Source of the DNA: Paracoccus spongiarum
GTDB lineage: Bacteria > Pseudomonadota > Alphaproteobacteria > Rhodobacterales > Rhodobacteraceae
NCBI RefSeq assembly: GCF_030732095.1
Contig: NZ_JAVAMQ010000008.1
Span: 62,001-126,000 of the forward strand
Reading direction: 5' to 3'
Length of the DNA stretch: 64,000 nt
Both the position numbers and the translations under genes were made by a program. This document shows, one piece after another, positions 1 through 10,271 of this stretch (position 1 is its first letter; every line of letters begins with the position of its first letter). The notes beneath the pieces were generated by a model, which saw only the letters and a list, made by a program, of their open reading frames with translations, was not told the origin of the DNA and ran no database searches.

Positions 1-161
1 ACCACGACGATGCTGCCGACCTCGAAATCCTCGCGGATGGCGACCTCGGTCGGGGCATAGGGATCGCGGGTCTGAGCCGGGGCGGGGGTGGCCTGCGCAA
101 GCACCAGCGATGGCGCGGCGATCAACGGCAGGGCCATCAAGATCATCTGACGACGGTTCAT
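1..161 (-). CDS. L,D-transpeptidase-like exported protein (N-terminal fragment)
   Basis: Only the first 53 codons are in the window; the gene runs off the left edge. The protein begins MNRRQMILMALPLIAAPS, a short basic stretch and a hydrophobic core typical of an export signal, with likely cleavage after the LVLAQA segment. The mature start (a YAPTEVAIREDFEVGSIVVV-like stretch) resembles the linker that precedes the catalytic domain of YkuD-type L,D-transpeptidases in Rhodobacteraceae. Such enzymes crosslink peptidoglycan or attach proteins to it in the periplasm. The catalytic Cys/His motif lies outside the window, so the family is inferred from the N-terminus only. A recognisable promoter and a long inverted repeat sit just upstream. 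Confidence 0.5.
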   Translation of the reverse strand, partial: MNRRQMILMALPLIAAPSLVLAQATPAPAQTRDPYAPTEVAIREDFEVGSIVV

Positions 162-166
162 GCTTG

Positions 167-220
167 GGTTGTCCTGTATGCGTTTTCTCTGTTCATTGCC
201 CGGCAAAATACAGGACAACC
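167..220. repeat. 13-bp perfect inverted repeat, 28-bp spacer
   Basis: GGTTGTCCTGTAT at 167-179 is exactly repeated in inverted orientation at 208-220. The right arm lies inside the predicted promoter of the leftward gene and the left arm in its 5' untranslated leader, so the pair is better placed to act as two operator half-sites than as an RNA stem. The regulator is unknown. Confidence 0.6.
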
Positions 221-234
221 GCGCGCGATGGCAA
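205..234 (-). promoter_or_regulatory. predicted sigma-70-type promoter of the partial L,D-transpeptidase-like gene
   Basis: Read on the minus strand there is TTGCCA (229-234) and TATTTT (205-210) separated by 18 bp. This is a good match for a vegetative promoter about 45 bp upstream of the start codon at 161. It is predicted from sequence only. Confidence 0.45.
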
Positions 235-582
235 CTCAAGAGGGCGTATGGCCGGAATTCGGCCTTGATCGCGGCGTCATTCGGCCACATCTGTTGGGCA
301 TGGCACCCGTGAAGACATCGCCCACCGCCTGCTGTCATGCCCGCGCCTTGCGCGCCCCGGCACCACGCCCCGCGCATCTGTGCAGGGCGCGTGGCGATCG
401 TGCCTGCCGCTGCCATCTGGCTGACCGGCCGCGCCTGGCCGCGCGGTCGTCACGGCAGCGCCGCTACCTGCACCAGATGCAGCGGCCGCTGCGCACCCAG
501 ATCCCCCATGCCGCGCCGGACCGTCCACAGGCGCCCCCCGCCGTTCCCGCCATGCCTTCACTGCAACGCATGATCTGGGAAC
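235..582. other. intergenic region without a supportable gene
   Basis: The short open frames here are rich in Arg, Pro, Ala and Cys, lack ribosome binding sites and look like chance frames in G+C-rich DNA. It separates the leftward cell-wall gene from the rightward copA. It probably contains the copA promoter, but I cannot point to a convincing -35/-10 pair or a CueR-type dyad. Confidence 0.4.
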
Positions 583-3017
<2,435 letters not shown>

Positions 3018-3021
<4 letters not shown>

Positions 3022-3689
3022 GGATCGCGCGCCGCGATGTGCTGATGCTGGGGGCGATGGCGGCCCTCGCGCCCTGCGGCGCGGGCGCCGCGTTGCCTGC
3101 CCCGCCGCGGCTTCTGGCCTTCGGAGACAGCCTGACCGCCGGCTACGGGCTGGCGCCCGACGAGGGGCTGGTCCCGGTCCTGTCGGGCTGGCTGGCGGCG
3201 CGCGGGCACCCGGTGCGGCTGCTGAACGCTGGGCTTTCGGGCGACAGCACCTATGGCGGGCGGGTGCGGATCGGCTGGTCGCTGCTTCGCAGGCCCGATG
3301 CGGCGATCGTCGCCCTTGGCGGCAACGACATGCTGATGGGGCTCGCGCCCGAACAGGCCGAGGCCAATCTGGACGCGATCCTGGCCCGTGCCACGGCCGG
3401 CGGCAGGCCGGTCCTTCTGGTTGGCGTCCGCGCGCCCGATCCCGCCCGCCAGCCGGGCTGGGCCGCCATCTGGCCGCGTCTTGCGGAACGCCACGGCACG
3501 CTGCTGTGGCCCGACCTCTTCGCGCCGCTCGCGGCGCTGGCGCCGGACCGGCTGGCACAGGCCCTGCAGCCCGACGGCGTGCATCCGACCGCATCGGGCG
3601 TGCGGATCATCGTCGAGGGGCTGGGGCCGCTGGTGCTGCGCCTGCTGGATCGGCTTGATCGCGACCAGGATACAGGCGGGGCAGGCTAG
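3018..3689 (+). CDS. SGNH/GDSL hydrolase, TesA-like arylesterase
   Basis: This 223-residue protein is a TesA-type lysophospholipase/thioesterase/arylesterase. The N-terminus MRIARRDVLMLGAMAALAPC has twin arginines separated by one residue plus a hydrophobic segment, so it is probably exported to the periplasm. Family blocks are clear: FGDSLTAGYG (nucleophile Ser, block I), GLSGDST (block II Gly), GGNDML (block III Asn) and DGVHPT (block V Asp and His). The gene starts with an ATGA overlap on copA, so the two are translationally coupled. A role in copper handling is not established; membrane-lipid or ester turnover is the family expectation. Natural substrate cannot be read from the sequence. 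Confidence 0.88.
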
Positions 3690-3692
3690 GCG

Positions 3693-4154
3693 TCAGTTCG
3701 ACTTGCCGCCCAGATCGCCGTCGGCGGCGGGCATGCGCCGGTTGTCCACGGGCGCCAGCACCTCAAGGCTGCCGCAGTCGCCGAAATCCAGCGTCAGCGC
3801 GACCGCGGCGCCGTCGGTCAGCCTTTCGCGCAGGCCCAGCAGCATCACGTGATCGCCCCCGCGCGCCAGCGCGTGCCGGCCAAGGGCGGGGATGGCGAAG
3901 CCCTCCTCGGCCTTCATCATCTTCATCACGCCGCCCTCCTCGCGGTGGGTGTGCAACTCGACCCGCTCGGCCGCGTCCGAGGCGGCGCCGGTCAGCTGGC
4001 AGGGGACCTCGCGGTGGTTGACGATGGTCATGAACACCGCGCCTGTCACCGGGTTGGAACTGCGGGCATAGGCGTCCTCGACATGCAAGCCGTCATGGGC
4101 AAAGGCGGCAAGCGGCAGCAGCGCCGCAGCAACGGTGGAAAGCAGGAGTTTCAT
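3693..4154 (-). CDS. periplasmic copper chaperone, PCuAC family
   Basis: The 153-residue product has a signal peptide (MKLLLSTVAAALLPLAAFA) and then the PCuAC (DUF461) domain. The Cu(I) site is visible as His in HTH and the MKMM methionines, matching the family H(M)x10Mx21HxM type pattern, with the later HVML element. These proteins deliver Cu(I) in the periplasm, typically to the CuA site of cytochrome oxidase. It is convergent with the copA-esterase pair. The start codon overlaps the stop of a 44-codon upstream ORF by 4 bp and has no obvious Shine-Dalgarno sequence of its own, which suggests translational coupling to that small ORF. Confidence 0.88.
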   Translation of the reverse strand: MKLLLSTVAAALLPLAAFAHDGLHVEDAYARSSNPVTGAVFMTIVNHREVPCQLTGAASDAAERVELHTHREEGGVMKMMKAEEGFAIPALGRHALARGGDHVMLLGLRERLTDGAAVALTLDFGDCGSLEVLAPVDNRRMPAADGDLGGKSN

Positions 4155-4285
4155 GGTTGGTCTCGTTGGGTCGGCACTAGGAATGCTGGACGATCAGCTT
4201 GCCGCGCGGGCCTGCGCGACAGGCGCGACGAGGCCGGGTGATGGGCGGCCGCGAGGTCGGGACAGGTCGTGGTCGCATGCAGCAT
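4151..4285 (-). CDS. putative 44-residue upstream ORF coupled to the PCuAC gene
   Basis: A 44-codon frame starts after a strong ribosome binding site (GGGAGG, 7-8 bases before the ATG) and ends in an ATGA overlap with the copper-chaperone start. The peptide begins MLHATTTCPDL and contains Cys8, His3, His15 and His16 followed by an Arg/Pro-rich tail. I recognise no family. Small copper-responsive upstream ORFs (DUF2946/CruR-like and CutF-like) controlling the next gene by coupling are known in Bordetella and Rhodobacter; this frame has similar architecture but not a clear DUF2946 signature. It could equally be non-coding leader; the overlap and ribosome site are the only direct evidence. Confidence 0.4.
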   Translation of the reverse strand: MLHATTTCPDLAAAHHPASSRLSRRPARQADRPAFLVPTQRDQP

Positions 4286-4351
4286 CGGGCGGCCTCCCTG
4301 ACGCGACCAGACTGCGCGGATCGGGCCGCGGCGGTCACGCTTGTGCGCAAA

Positions 4352-4376
4352 CGCGAAAGCCCCGCCGGAGCGGGGC
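4352..4376 (-). terminator. intrinsic terminator of rpmB
   Basis: On the minus strand, 25 bases after the rpmB stop, a perfect 7-bp stem (GCCCCGC/GCGGGGC, 4-base loop, 4359-4376) is followed by CTTTCGCG. It separates rpmB from the copper-chaperone transcript. Confidence 0.6.
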
Positions 4377-4400
4377 CGTGCGGGGGCGGGGCCGACGGTC

Positions 4401-4700
4401 TCAGGCCTGCAGTTCGGCCGGGCCGTCATGCTTGGCGATCTCGCGCTTGATCTTCAGCGCGCGGTCCGACAGCTCGCTGTCGCGGGCCTTGGCCAGGAAG
4501 GCATCGAGGCCGCCGCGATGATCGACAGAGCGCAGCGCGGCCGCCGAGATGCGCAGCGAATAGCCGCGGCCCATCTTTTCCGAGGTCAGCGTGACTTCGT
4601 TCAGGTTCGGCAGGAACCGGCGACGGGTCTTGTTGTTGGCGTGGCTGACATTGTTGCCGGTCATCGGGCCTTTGCCGGTCAGTTCGCAGACGCGCGACAT
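4401..4700 (-). CDS. rpmB: 50S ribosomal protein L28
   Basis: This 99-residue protein is bacterial L28 in its alphaproteobacterial long form. The N-terminus [20 protein letters not shown] and the [11 protein letters not shown] motif are diagnostic. It is a structural component of the large ribosomal subunit that binds 23S rRNA. The lone Cys5 without a CxxC partner indicates the zinc-free type. The gene stands alone with its own terminator downstream. Confidence 0.96.
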   Translation of the reverse strand: MSRVCELTGKGPMTGNNVSHANNKTRRRFLPNLNEVTLTSEKMGRGYSLRISAAALRSVDHRGGLDAFLAKARDSELSDRALKIKREIAKHDGPAELQA

Positions 4701-4862
4701 GATGTAATCCTTCGTCTCAAGCTTGGCGGGCCTCCCCGGCGGAGGGTCCGGCCCAATGTGAAAGGGCGCCGCGAGGCAGCGCCCGGAATTCCGTTCGCGG
4801 GTGGTTACAGCGCGCGGGCGGCGGCGTCAAGCCCCGGCTGCGCCGCGGGCCCGGACCGGGGA

Positions 4863-5954
4863 TCAGCCGGCATAGGCGCGCTCGGCCTCGATCAGGCGGC
4901 GCTTGCGCCACAGCCCGCCGGCATAGCCGGTCAGGCTGCCATCGGCGCCGATCACCCGGTGGCACGGCACCACCAGCGCCAGCCGGTTGGTGGCATTGGC
5001 CCGCGCCACCGCGCGCGTCGCCGAAGGCTGGCCGATCTCGGCGGCAAGCCCGGCATAGCTGCGGGTCTGGCCGGCCGGGATCGTCTGCAACTGCTGCCAG
5101 ACACGGCGCTGGAAACCGGTGCCGTGCAGGCGCAGCGGCACCGAGAATCGCGGCTGGCGGCCGGCGAAGAAGGCATCCAGCTGGGTTTCCAGCTGGTCGG
5201 TCACCGCGCGGCGGCCCAGCCCGATGCGCCCGCCGCAAAGGGCCGACAGGCGTCGCAGCCCCTCGGGCAGGGCCTTGCGGTCGGTGAATTCCAGAAGGTG
5301 CAGCGCCGCGTCATCGGCGATCGCGATCATTCCGCCCAGCGGCGTGTCGATCCAGTCGGCGGCCAGATCTGCGGGCCCGCGCATCAGATGCGGCGGGTGG
5401 CCGAAAAGCCGCGCGAAGGCCGCGCGGAAGCCCGAGGCCGAATCGAAGCCCGCGTCCAGCTGGGCCTCGATCAGGTCGCGGTCGCCCGACAGGGTCCTGA
5501 GGCTTTCGCGCAGCCGTTCGCCGCGCGCCATCTGCAGGAAGCTCTGCCCGAACTGCCGGCGGAAGGCGCGACGCACGGTCGAGGGGTCCAGCCCCAGCCC
5601 TGCCAGATCGGCCTCGGACCAGCGCCGCGACGGATCGGCGCGGATCATCGCCATCAGGCGCCGTGCCAGACCCTGCCCGCCCGCCGCCGCGTCCGGTGTC
5701 CCGTCCGCCGCCCCGGCCAGCGGGTCGCAGCGCCGGCAGGGCCGGAAACCGGCCTGCTGGGCGGCACGCGGATCGGCGAACCAGCGGCAGTTCTCGGGGC
5801 GCGGCTTGCGCGCCGGACAGGTCAGGCGGCAGAAGATGCCGGTGGTGGCGACGCCGACCCAGGCGCGGCCGTCAAAGGCGGGGTCGCGGGCAAGCAATGC
5901 GGCATAGAGCCGGTCGGCATCGGGAGGCTCAAGCATGGCGGGGTCCTGTGTCAT
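4863..5954 (-). CDS. ada: bifunctional DNA alkylation-repair methyltransferase and activator Ada
   Basis: The 363-residue protein has the full Ada layout. The N-terminal methylphosphotriester domain has zinc ligands Cys42, Cys46, Cys73 and Cys76 (Cys42 expected as methyl acceptor). A central AraC-type helix-turn-helix spans about residues 95-185, and a C-terminal O6-methylguanine methyltransferase domain carries the PCHRV acceptor Cys331 followed by GYAGGLWRK. It repairs methylated DNA and, once methylated on the N-domain, activates its own regulon. The first ATG was taken; a second in-frame start six codons later (MLEPPDADR) is equally plausible. No alkB or alkA is adjacent, so the local adaptive response appears to be this single gene. 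Confidence 0.93.
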   Translation of the reverse strand: MTQDPAMLEPPDADRLYAALLARDPAFDGRAWVGVATTGIFCRLTCPARKPRPENCRWFADPRAAQQAGFRPCRRCDPLAGAADGTPDAAAGGQGLARRLMAMIRADPSRRWSEADLAGLGLDPSTVRRAFRRQFGQSFLQMARGERLRESLRTLSGDRDLIEAQLDAGFDSASGFRAAFARLFGHPPHLMRGPADLAADWIDTPLGGMIAIADDAALHLLEFTDRKALPEGLRRLSALCGGRIGLGRRAVTDQLETQLDAFFAGRQPRFSVPLRLHGTGFQRRVWQQLQTIPAGQTRSYAGLAAEIGQPSATRAVARANATNRLALVVPCHRVIGADGSLTGYAGGLWRKRRLIEAERAYAG

Positions 5955-6006
5955 GCCCCTGTTCTAGCCGATTCGCGCCGCGCGGCGGGCACGAAAATCG
6001 GGCATC

Positions 6007-7008
6007 TCATTCGTGCGGGCCAGCATCGGCGGCGGCGGGCGGCGGGTTGACGTCCAGCTGGGCCAGCACCTTCGCGGCGGCCGCGCCGGGGGCCAGACGG
6101 CCCGCCGCGACCTCGGTTCCGAGGCGGGCGATCTCGGCCCGCAACTCGGGCTGGTCGAGACGCGCCAGCAGCCCGCCGCGCAGTTCGGCCAGGAACCAGT
6201 GGCGATCCTGCGCGGCGCGGGCGGCAGCGAAATGCCCTTCGGCGCGGCGCCAGTCGACCAGGGCCCGCATCTCGGACCATGCGGCCGCCAGCCCCTCGCC
6301 GGTCGCGGCCGAGACCGGCACGGCCTTGGGAAACCCGTCGGGGTCCTGCGGACGCCTGCGCAGCAGGCGCAGCGCGCCGGCATAGTCGGCAACGGTGCGG
6401 TGGGCCGCGGCCAGCAACTCGCCATCTGCCTTGTTCACGAGGATCAGGTCGGCCATTTCCATGATGCCGCGCTTGACCCCCTGCAATTCGTCGCCGCCCG
6501 CGGGCGCCAGCAGCAGCACGAAGAGATCCGACATCTCGGCCACCAGCGTCTCGGACTGGCCGACGCCGACCGTCTCGATCAGGACGATGTCATAGCCGGC
6601 CGCCTCGCAGAGCCGGATCGCCTCTCGCGTGCGGCGCGCGACGCCGCCAAGCTGGGCGCTGGAGGGGGTCGGCCGGATGAAGGCGTTGGGATCGCGCGAG
6701 AGCGTCTCCATCCGCGTCTTGTCGCCCAGGATCGACCCGCCCGAGCGTGTCGAGGACGGATCGACGGCGAGGACCGCGACCTTCAGCCCCTGCCCGGTCA
6801 GCAGCCCCCCGAACGCTTCGATGAAGGTCGATTTCCCGACCCCCGGGGTTCCCGACAGCCCGATCCGCAGCGCCTGCCGGTCGGGCAGTCGCGCCAGCAG
6901 TTCGACCGCCCGCCGGCGGTGGTCGGGGCGGGTCGATTCGACCAGTGTGATGGCCCGCGACAGCGCCCGCCGCTCGCCCCGGATCAGCGATTCGAGAAGT
7001 TCGTCCAT
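6007..7008 (-). CDS. meaB: methylmalonyl-CoA mutase-associated GTPase MeaB
   Basis: This 333-residue G3E-family GTPase protects and gates methylmalonyl-CoA mutase during cobalamin loading. Walker A GTPGVGKS is at residues 53-60; VDPSS, ETVGVGQSE and the NKAD guanine-specificity motif follow, and the C-terminal helical extension ends with PPPAAADAGPHE. A longer frame is open to 7272, but the start at 7008 (MDELLESLIRG) gives the normal family length and N-terminus. The mutase gene itself is not next to it here, so the partnership is inferred from the family. Upstream lies a hairpin-containing intergenic element. Confidence 0.93.
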   Translation of the reverse strand: MDELLESLIRGERRALSRAITLVESTRPDHRRRAVELLARLPDRQALRIGLSGTPGVGKSTFIEAFGGLLTGQGLKVAVLAVDPSSTRSGGSILGDKTRMETLSRDPNAFIRPTPSSAQLGGVARRTREAIRLCEAAGYDIVLIETVGVGQSETLVAEMSDLFVLLLAPAGGDELQGVKRGIMEMADLILVNKADGELLAAAHRTVADYAGALRLLRRRPQDPDGFPKAVPVSAATGEGLAAAWSEMRALVDWRRAEGHFAAARAAQDRHWFLAELRGGLLARLDQPELRAEIARLGTEVAAGRLAPGAAAAKVLAQLDVNPPPAAADAGPHE

Positions 7009-7023
7009 GCGGCCCCGTCGCAA

Positions 7024-7080
7024 GCGGGGGCCGACTGCCCCCGCACCCCCGTGGATATTTGGACCAAGGCAAAATGCCAA
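7024..7080. repeat. hairpin plus conserved-looking tail, possible dispersed intergenic element
   Basis: A perfect 8-bp stem (GCGGGGGC at 7024-7031, GCCCCCGC at 7037-7044, 5-base loop) is followed by a CCCCGTGGATATTTGG-type tail. From memory, very similar 'G-rich stem then GTGGATATTTG' strings recur between genes in Rhodobacterales genomes. Only one copy is in this window, so the repeat status is inference. Confidence 0.35.
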
Positions 7081-7162
7081 GGGCGCGGGGGGCAGGGCCG
7101 GTCGTGCTACGGATTCGCGGGATGGCGTGCTAGGCTGGGTCACGGGGATGCCCCGGACCCGC

Positions 7163-7191
7163 TTGCCCATCGCGGGCGGCCTGACTAGAAG
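7163..7191 (+). promoter_or_regulatory. possible promoter of the soxS-like/ArsR pair
   Basis: TTGCCC (7163-7168) and TAGAAG (7186-7191) are separated by 17 bp and lie 31 bp before the soxS-like start codon. The match is moderate and no dyad operator for the downstream repressor is evident. Confidence 0.3.
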
Positions 7192-7222
7192 CCCGGCATC
7201 GCCGTCCCGGAGGAGGCTGCCG

Positions 7223-7669
7223 ATGCCGCGTGAGACCGCACGAAGATCCGTCCTGCTTGCCGGTCTCGGCATGGCGCTGGGCGCGCTGGCCCGCCCCTCG
7301 GCCGCCGCGGCGATGCCGCAACCGGGCGCGCCCGCCCGGATCGACTGGGCGGCCCGGCCGTTGCGGCTGATGGTGGTCGAGGCGCGGGGATGTGCCGGCA
7401 GCGCGGCATGGCGGCGCGAGGTCGGGCCGGGCTATGCGGGCTCGGCGGCGGGGCGGGCGGCGCCGATCCTGGCGGTCGATTTCGATGGCCCGTTCCCCGA
7501 CGGGCTGGTGCTTGCCGCGCGCCCGCGCGTCACACCCAGCTTTCTTCTGCTGCACAAGGGGGTCGAGCTGTCGCGCCTGGAGGGCTATGGCGGGCCGCGC
7601 GCGTTCGAGGCGCGCATCGCCGCCATGCTGGAACGGGCGGCCGGTTCCCGCCGGGAGCTGCGCCGATGA
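7223..7669 (+). CDS. SoxS-like thioredoxin-fold protein with CxxS site
   Basis: This 148-residue protein has a signal-like N-terminus (MPRETARRSVLLAGLGMALG) and then a short thioredoxin fold resembling SoxS of Paracoccus sox clusters: the VVEARGC...WRREVGPGY region, a TPSFLLL cis-Pro strand and the closing GYGG. SoxS is a periplasmic thioredoxin that keeps the sulfur-oxidising SoxYZ carrier active. Here the active site reads Cys57-Ala-Gly-Ser60 and Cys57 is the only cysteine, so a classical dithiol reaction is not possible; a mixed-disulfide or persulfide role is more likely. A strong GGAGGAGG site precedes the start. The stop overlaps the ArsR-type regulator start (ATGA), forming a two-gene operon. 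No soxXYZAB genes are in the window. Confidence 0.72.
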   Translation: MPRETARRSVLLAGLGMALGALARPSAAAAMPQPGAPARIDWAARPLRLMVVEARGCAGSAAWRREVGPGYAGSAAGRAAPILAVDFDGPFPDGLVLAARPRVTPSFLLLHKGVELSRLEGYGGPRAFEARIAAMLERAAGSRRELRR

Positions 7670-8031
7670 GCCGTCCCGAGGCGTTCCCGCCGCCCGGAGA
7701 GGGGGCGGGCCTTGCCCAGGCGGCACCGGCCGAGCCGTCCTCGGACGACATGGCGCATCGGGCCTCCGAGGCCGCGGCCTTCCTGAAGGCGCTGGCGCAT
7801 GAGGGGCGGATGATGATCCTGTGCCACCTGTCCTCGGGCGAGAAGACCGTGACCGAGCTGGAGCGGCTGCTGGGCCATCGGCAGGCCGCCGTCAGCCAGC
7901 AGCTTGCGCGGCTGCGCGCCGAGGGGCTGGTCAGCTGCCGCCGCGATGGCAAGGCACGGCTTTACTCGGTGTCGGACCCGCGCGCGGCCGAGGTCGTGGG
8001 CGTCATGTACCGGCTGTTCTGCCAGGGCTGA
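7666..8031 (+). CDS. ArsR-family persulfide-sensing repressor (SqrR/BigR/SoxR type)
   Basis: This 121-residue winged-helix protein carries the ArsR DNA-reading helix (RQAAVSQQLARLRAEGL). The two sensor cysteines typical of SqrR/BigR are present as Cys53 (ILCHL) and Cys119 (LFC), 66 residues apart, the same spacing as Cys41/Cys107 of Rhodobacter capsulatus SqrR. That family senses reactive sulfur by forming a polysulfide bridge and then releases DNA. A further Cys91 is non-canonical. The first 28 residues form a Pro/Ala-rich extension; an internal start at Met29 would give the usual length, but the ATGA overlap with the soxS-like gene favours the longer form. It probably represses its own operon and possibly distant sulfide-oxidation genes. 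Confidence 0.8.
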   Translation: MSRPEAFPPPGEGAGLAQAAPAEPSSDDMAHRASEAAAFLKALAHEGRMMILCHLSSGEKTVTELERLLGHRQAAVSQQLARLRAEGLVSCRRDGKARLYSVSDPRAAEVVGVMYRLFCQG

Positions 8032-8149
8032 ACCGCCGCGCGGAGCGGGCCGGGCGCGAAACTGCGGCGCGGCCGCAGGCGCGGGCTTTTGTCCGGCCGC
8101 CGCTTGCGCTAGGCATGCCGCCAACTGATCCAAGCCAACGGTGCCTGCC

Positions 8150-9442
8150 ATGCATGACATTCGTGCGATCCGCGAGAACCCGGAGATGTTCGACGCCGCC
8201 CTGACGCGCCGCGGGGGCGCCGCGATGGCCTCGGCGCTGCTGGAGCTGGATGCCGAGCGGCGCGCCCGGATCGCGGCCGCCGAGGCGGCGCAGGCCGAGC
8301 AGAACCGCGCCAGCAAGGACGTTGCGGCCGCCAAGGGGCGGGGTGACGAGGCCGGCTTCCAGCGGCTGCGCGATCTCGTGGCCGAGAAGAAGGCCGATGT
8401 GGCCCGCATGCAGGCCGAGGCTGCCCTGCTGGACGGGCGCCTGCGTGATCTGCTGCTGACGATCCCGAACCTGCCGCTGGACAGCGTGCCCGACGGCGCC
8501 GGCGAGGAGGACAATGTCGAGTTGCGCCGCTGGGGTGCGCCGCGCGACTTCGGCTTCCGGCCGGTCGAGCATTTCCAGATCGCCGGTGTCAGCCGCGGGC
8601 TGGACTTCGAGACCGCGGCCAAGCTGTCGGGCAGCCGCTTCATGCTGCTGCGCGGCGGGCTTGCGCGGCTGCACCGGGCCCTGGCGCAATTCATGATCGA
8701 TCTCCACATCACCCGCCACGGCCTGGAAGAGACCTGGACGCCGGTGATGGTGCTGGAGGAGATGATGACCGGCACCGGGCAATTGCCCAAGTTCGGCGAG
8801 GACAGCTATCAGACCCGCGACGGCTACTGGCTGATCCCCACCGCCGAGGTGACGCTGACCAACACGGTGCATGGCGATCTGGTCGATCATGCCAGCCTGC
8901 CGCGGCGGATGGTCGCGCACAGCCAGTGCTTCCGCTCTGAGGCGGGCAGCGCCGGGCGCGACACGACCGGCATGCTGCGCCAGCATCAGTTCGAAAAGGT
9001 CGAGATGGTCTCGATCACCGATGCCGGGACCGGTCTTGCCGAGCATGAGCGCATGACCCGTTGCGCCGAGGCTGTGCTGGAGGCGCTGGACCTGCCCTAT
9101 CGCACGGTCGTGCTGTGCACCGGCGACATGGGTTTCAGCGCCCGGATCACCCATGACATCGAGGTGTGGCTGCCCGGGCAGGGCCGCTATCGCGAGATCA
9201 GCAGCGTCAGCTATTGCGGCGATTTCCAGGCGCGCCGCATGAATGCGCGCTATCGTCCCGAAGGCGGCGGCAAGCCGGAGTTCGTGCATGCGCTGAACGG
9301 ATCGGGGCTGGCGGTCGGGCGGGCGCTGATCGCGGTGGTGGAAAACGGCCAGCAGGAGGATGGCTCGGTCGATCTGCCCGCCGCGCTGCACCCCTATCTG
9401 GGCGGCGCCACGCGACTGGGCGCGGACGGCGCGCTGGTCTGA
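8150..9442 (+). CDS. serS: serine--tRNA ligase
   Basis: The 430-residue class II synthetase charges tRNA-Ser, and the family also charges tRNA-Sec. The N-terminus [14 protein letters not shown] is diagnostic, followed by the long antiparallel coiled-coil arm at about residues 25-100. Motif 2 is seen in the [13 protein letters not shown] region and motif 3 in [20 protein letters not shown] nine bases upstream is in frame, but the ATG at 8150 gives the standard N-terminus. Length is typical, and no paralogue or fusion is seen. It stands between the sulfur-sensor operon and an unknown membrane protein on the same strand. Confidence 0.97.
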   Translation: MHDIRAIRENPEMFDAALTRRGGAAMASALLELDAERRARIAAAEAAQAEQNRASKDVAAAKGRGDEAGFQRLRDLVAEKKADVARMQAEAALLDGRLRDLLLTIPNLPLDSVPDGAGEEDNVELRRWGAPRDFGFRPVEHFQIAGVSRGLDFETAAKLSGSRFMLLRGGLARLHRALAQFMIDLHITRHGLEETWTPVMVLEEMMTGTGQLPKFGEDSYQTRDGYWLIPTAEVTLTNTVHGDLVDHASLPRRMVAHSQCFRSEAGSAGRDTTGMLRQHQFEKVEMVSITDAGTGLAEHERMTRCAEAVLEALDLPYRTVVLCTGDMGFSARITHDIEVWLPGQGRYREISSVSYCGDFQARRMNARYRPEGGGKPEFVHALNGSGLAVGRALIAVVENGQQEDGSVDLPAALHPYLGGATRLGADGALV

Positions 9443-9496
9443 ACCGGCGCGGCACCTCGGACCGAAACCGGGCGAGCCTGTCGGGCGTTGGCCCGC

Positions 9497-10267
9497 ATGG
9501 CACGACTGGGGCACCTTCTGCAAATTGCGTCCGCCGCCGGCTTTCTGGCCAGCGGCGCGCTGTTCGCGATCACCCGCCCGGATGATCCGCGGCTTGCCAG
9601 CCCGATGCCGGCCCTTGATGCGCTGACCACGGGCCTGCCCCTGCCCCGGATCGAGGGGCCATTCCTGCCGCATCTGTTCCTCAACCCCCAGAACATCGTG
9701 ATGTGGGCGCTGCTGATGTCGATCTGGGTCGCGGTCGCGACCGACGCCTTGGGCCAGCTGACCGACCCCTCGGAAGGCGCCGGCCGCAGGCGTCTTGCCG
9801 CGGTGGTGCGGCTGCGGGTCTGGCCGATGCTGGTGCCCGCGCTGCTGCTGGCGGCCCTCTGGCCCTGGCTGCTGGAGCCGGCGCCCCGAATCGCTGGCGT
9901 CATGGCGGTGGCAGCGGCGCTGCTGGCCTTTCTGGCCGCCTGGAGGGGCGTGGCGCAGCGTCGCCCTGCCCTTGGTTTTCTGGCGGGATGGAGCGTCGGA
10001 CTGGCCAGCGCGACGCTGGCCGCCCAGATCGCCGCGCCGGCGGGAATGTCCTTGGCGCAGATGGCGACCCTGGCGATCCTGCCGGCCGCAGGATCCGGCG
10101 TGGCGGCGCAGATTCTGCTGGGGCGCGGGATCGGTGTTTCGGTGGCGCTGATCTGGGCCTTCTGCGGGCTCGCCATGACCACCATGGGGGTCAGCCCGAT
10201 GACGGCGATCGCGGCGATCCTCGCCATCGTGGTGATGGCGGCCGTGCTGGTCAGCGCCGCCAGCTAG
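9497..10267 (+). CDS. multi-spanning membrane protein of unknown function
   Basis: The 256-residue product is very hydrophobic, with about eight predicted membrane segments (roughly residues 8-26, 56-75, 95-115, 120-140, 150-170, 180-200, 205-225 and 230-252) and no recognisable catalytic motif. Short loops are Arg-containing on one side, for example GAGRRRLAAVVRLR between segments 2 and 3, suggesting that loop is cytoplasmic. It lies 54 bp after serS and ends 4 bp before the convergent der gene. I do not recognise the family and assign no function. Confidence 0.75.
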   Translation: MARLGHLLQIASAAGFLASGALFAITRPDDPRLASPMPALDALTTGLPLPRIEGPFLPHLFLNPQNIVMWALLMSIWVAVATDALGQLTDPSEGAGRRRLAAVVRLRVWPMLVPALLLAALWPWLLEPAPRIAGVMAVAAALLAFLAAWRGVAQRRPALGFLAGWSVGLASATLAAQIAAPAGMSLAQMATLAILPAAGSGVAAQILLGRGIGVSVALIWAFCGLAMTTMGVSPMTAIAAILAIVVMAAVLVSAAS

Positions 10268-10271
10268 GCGC

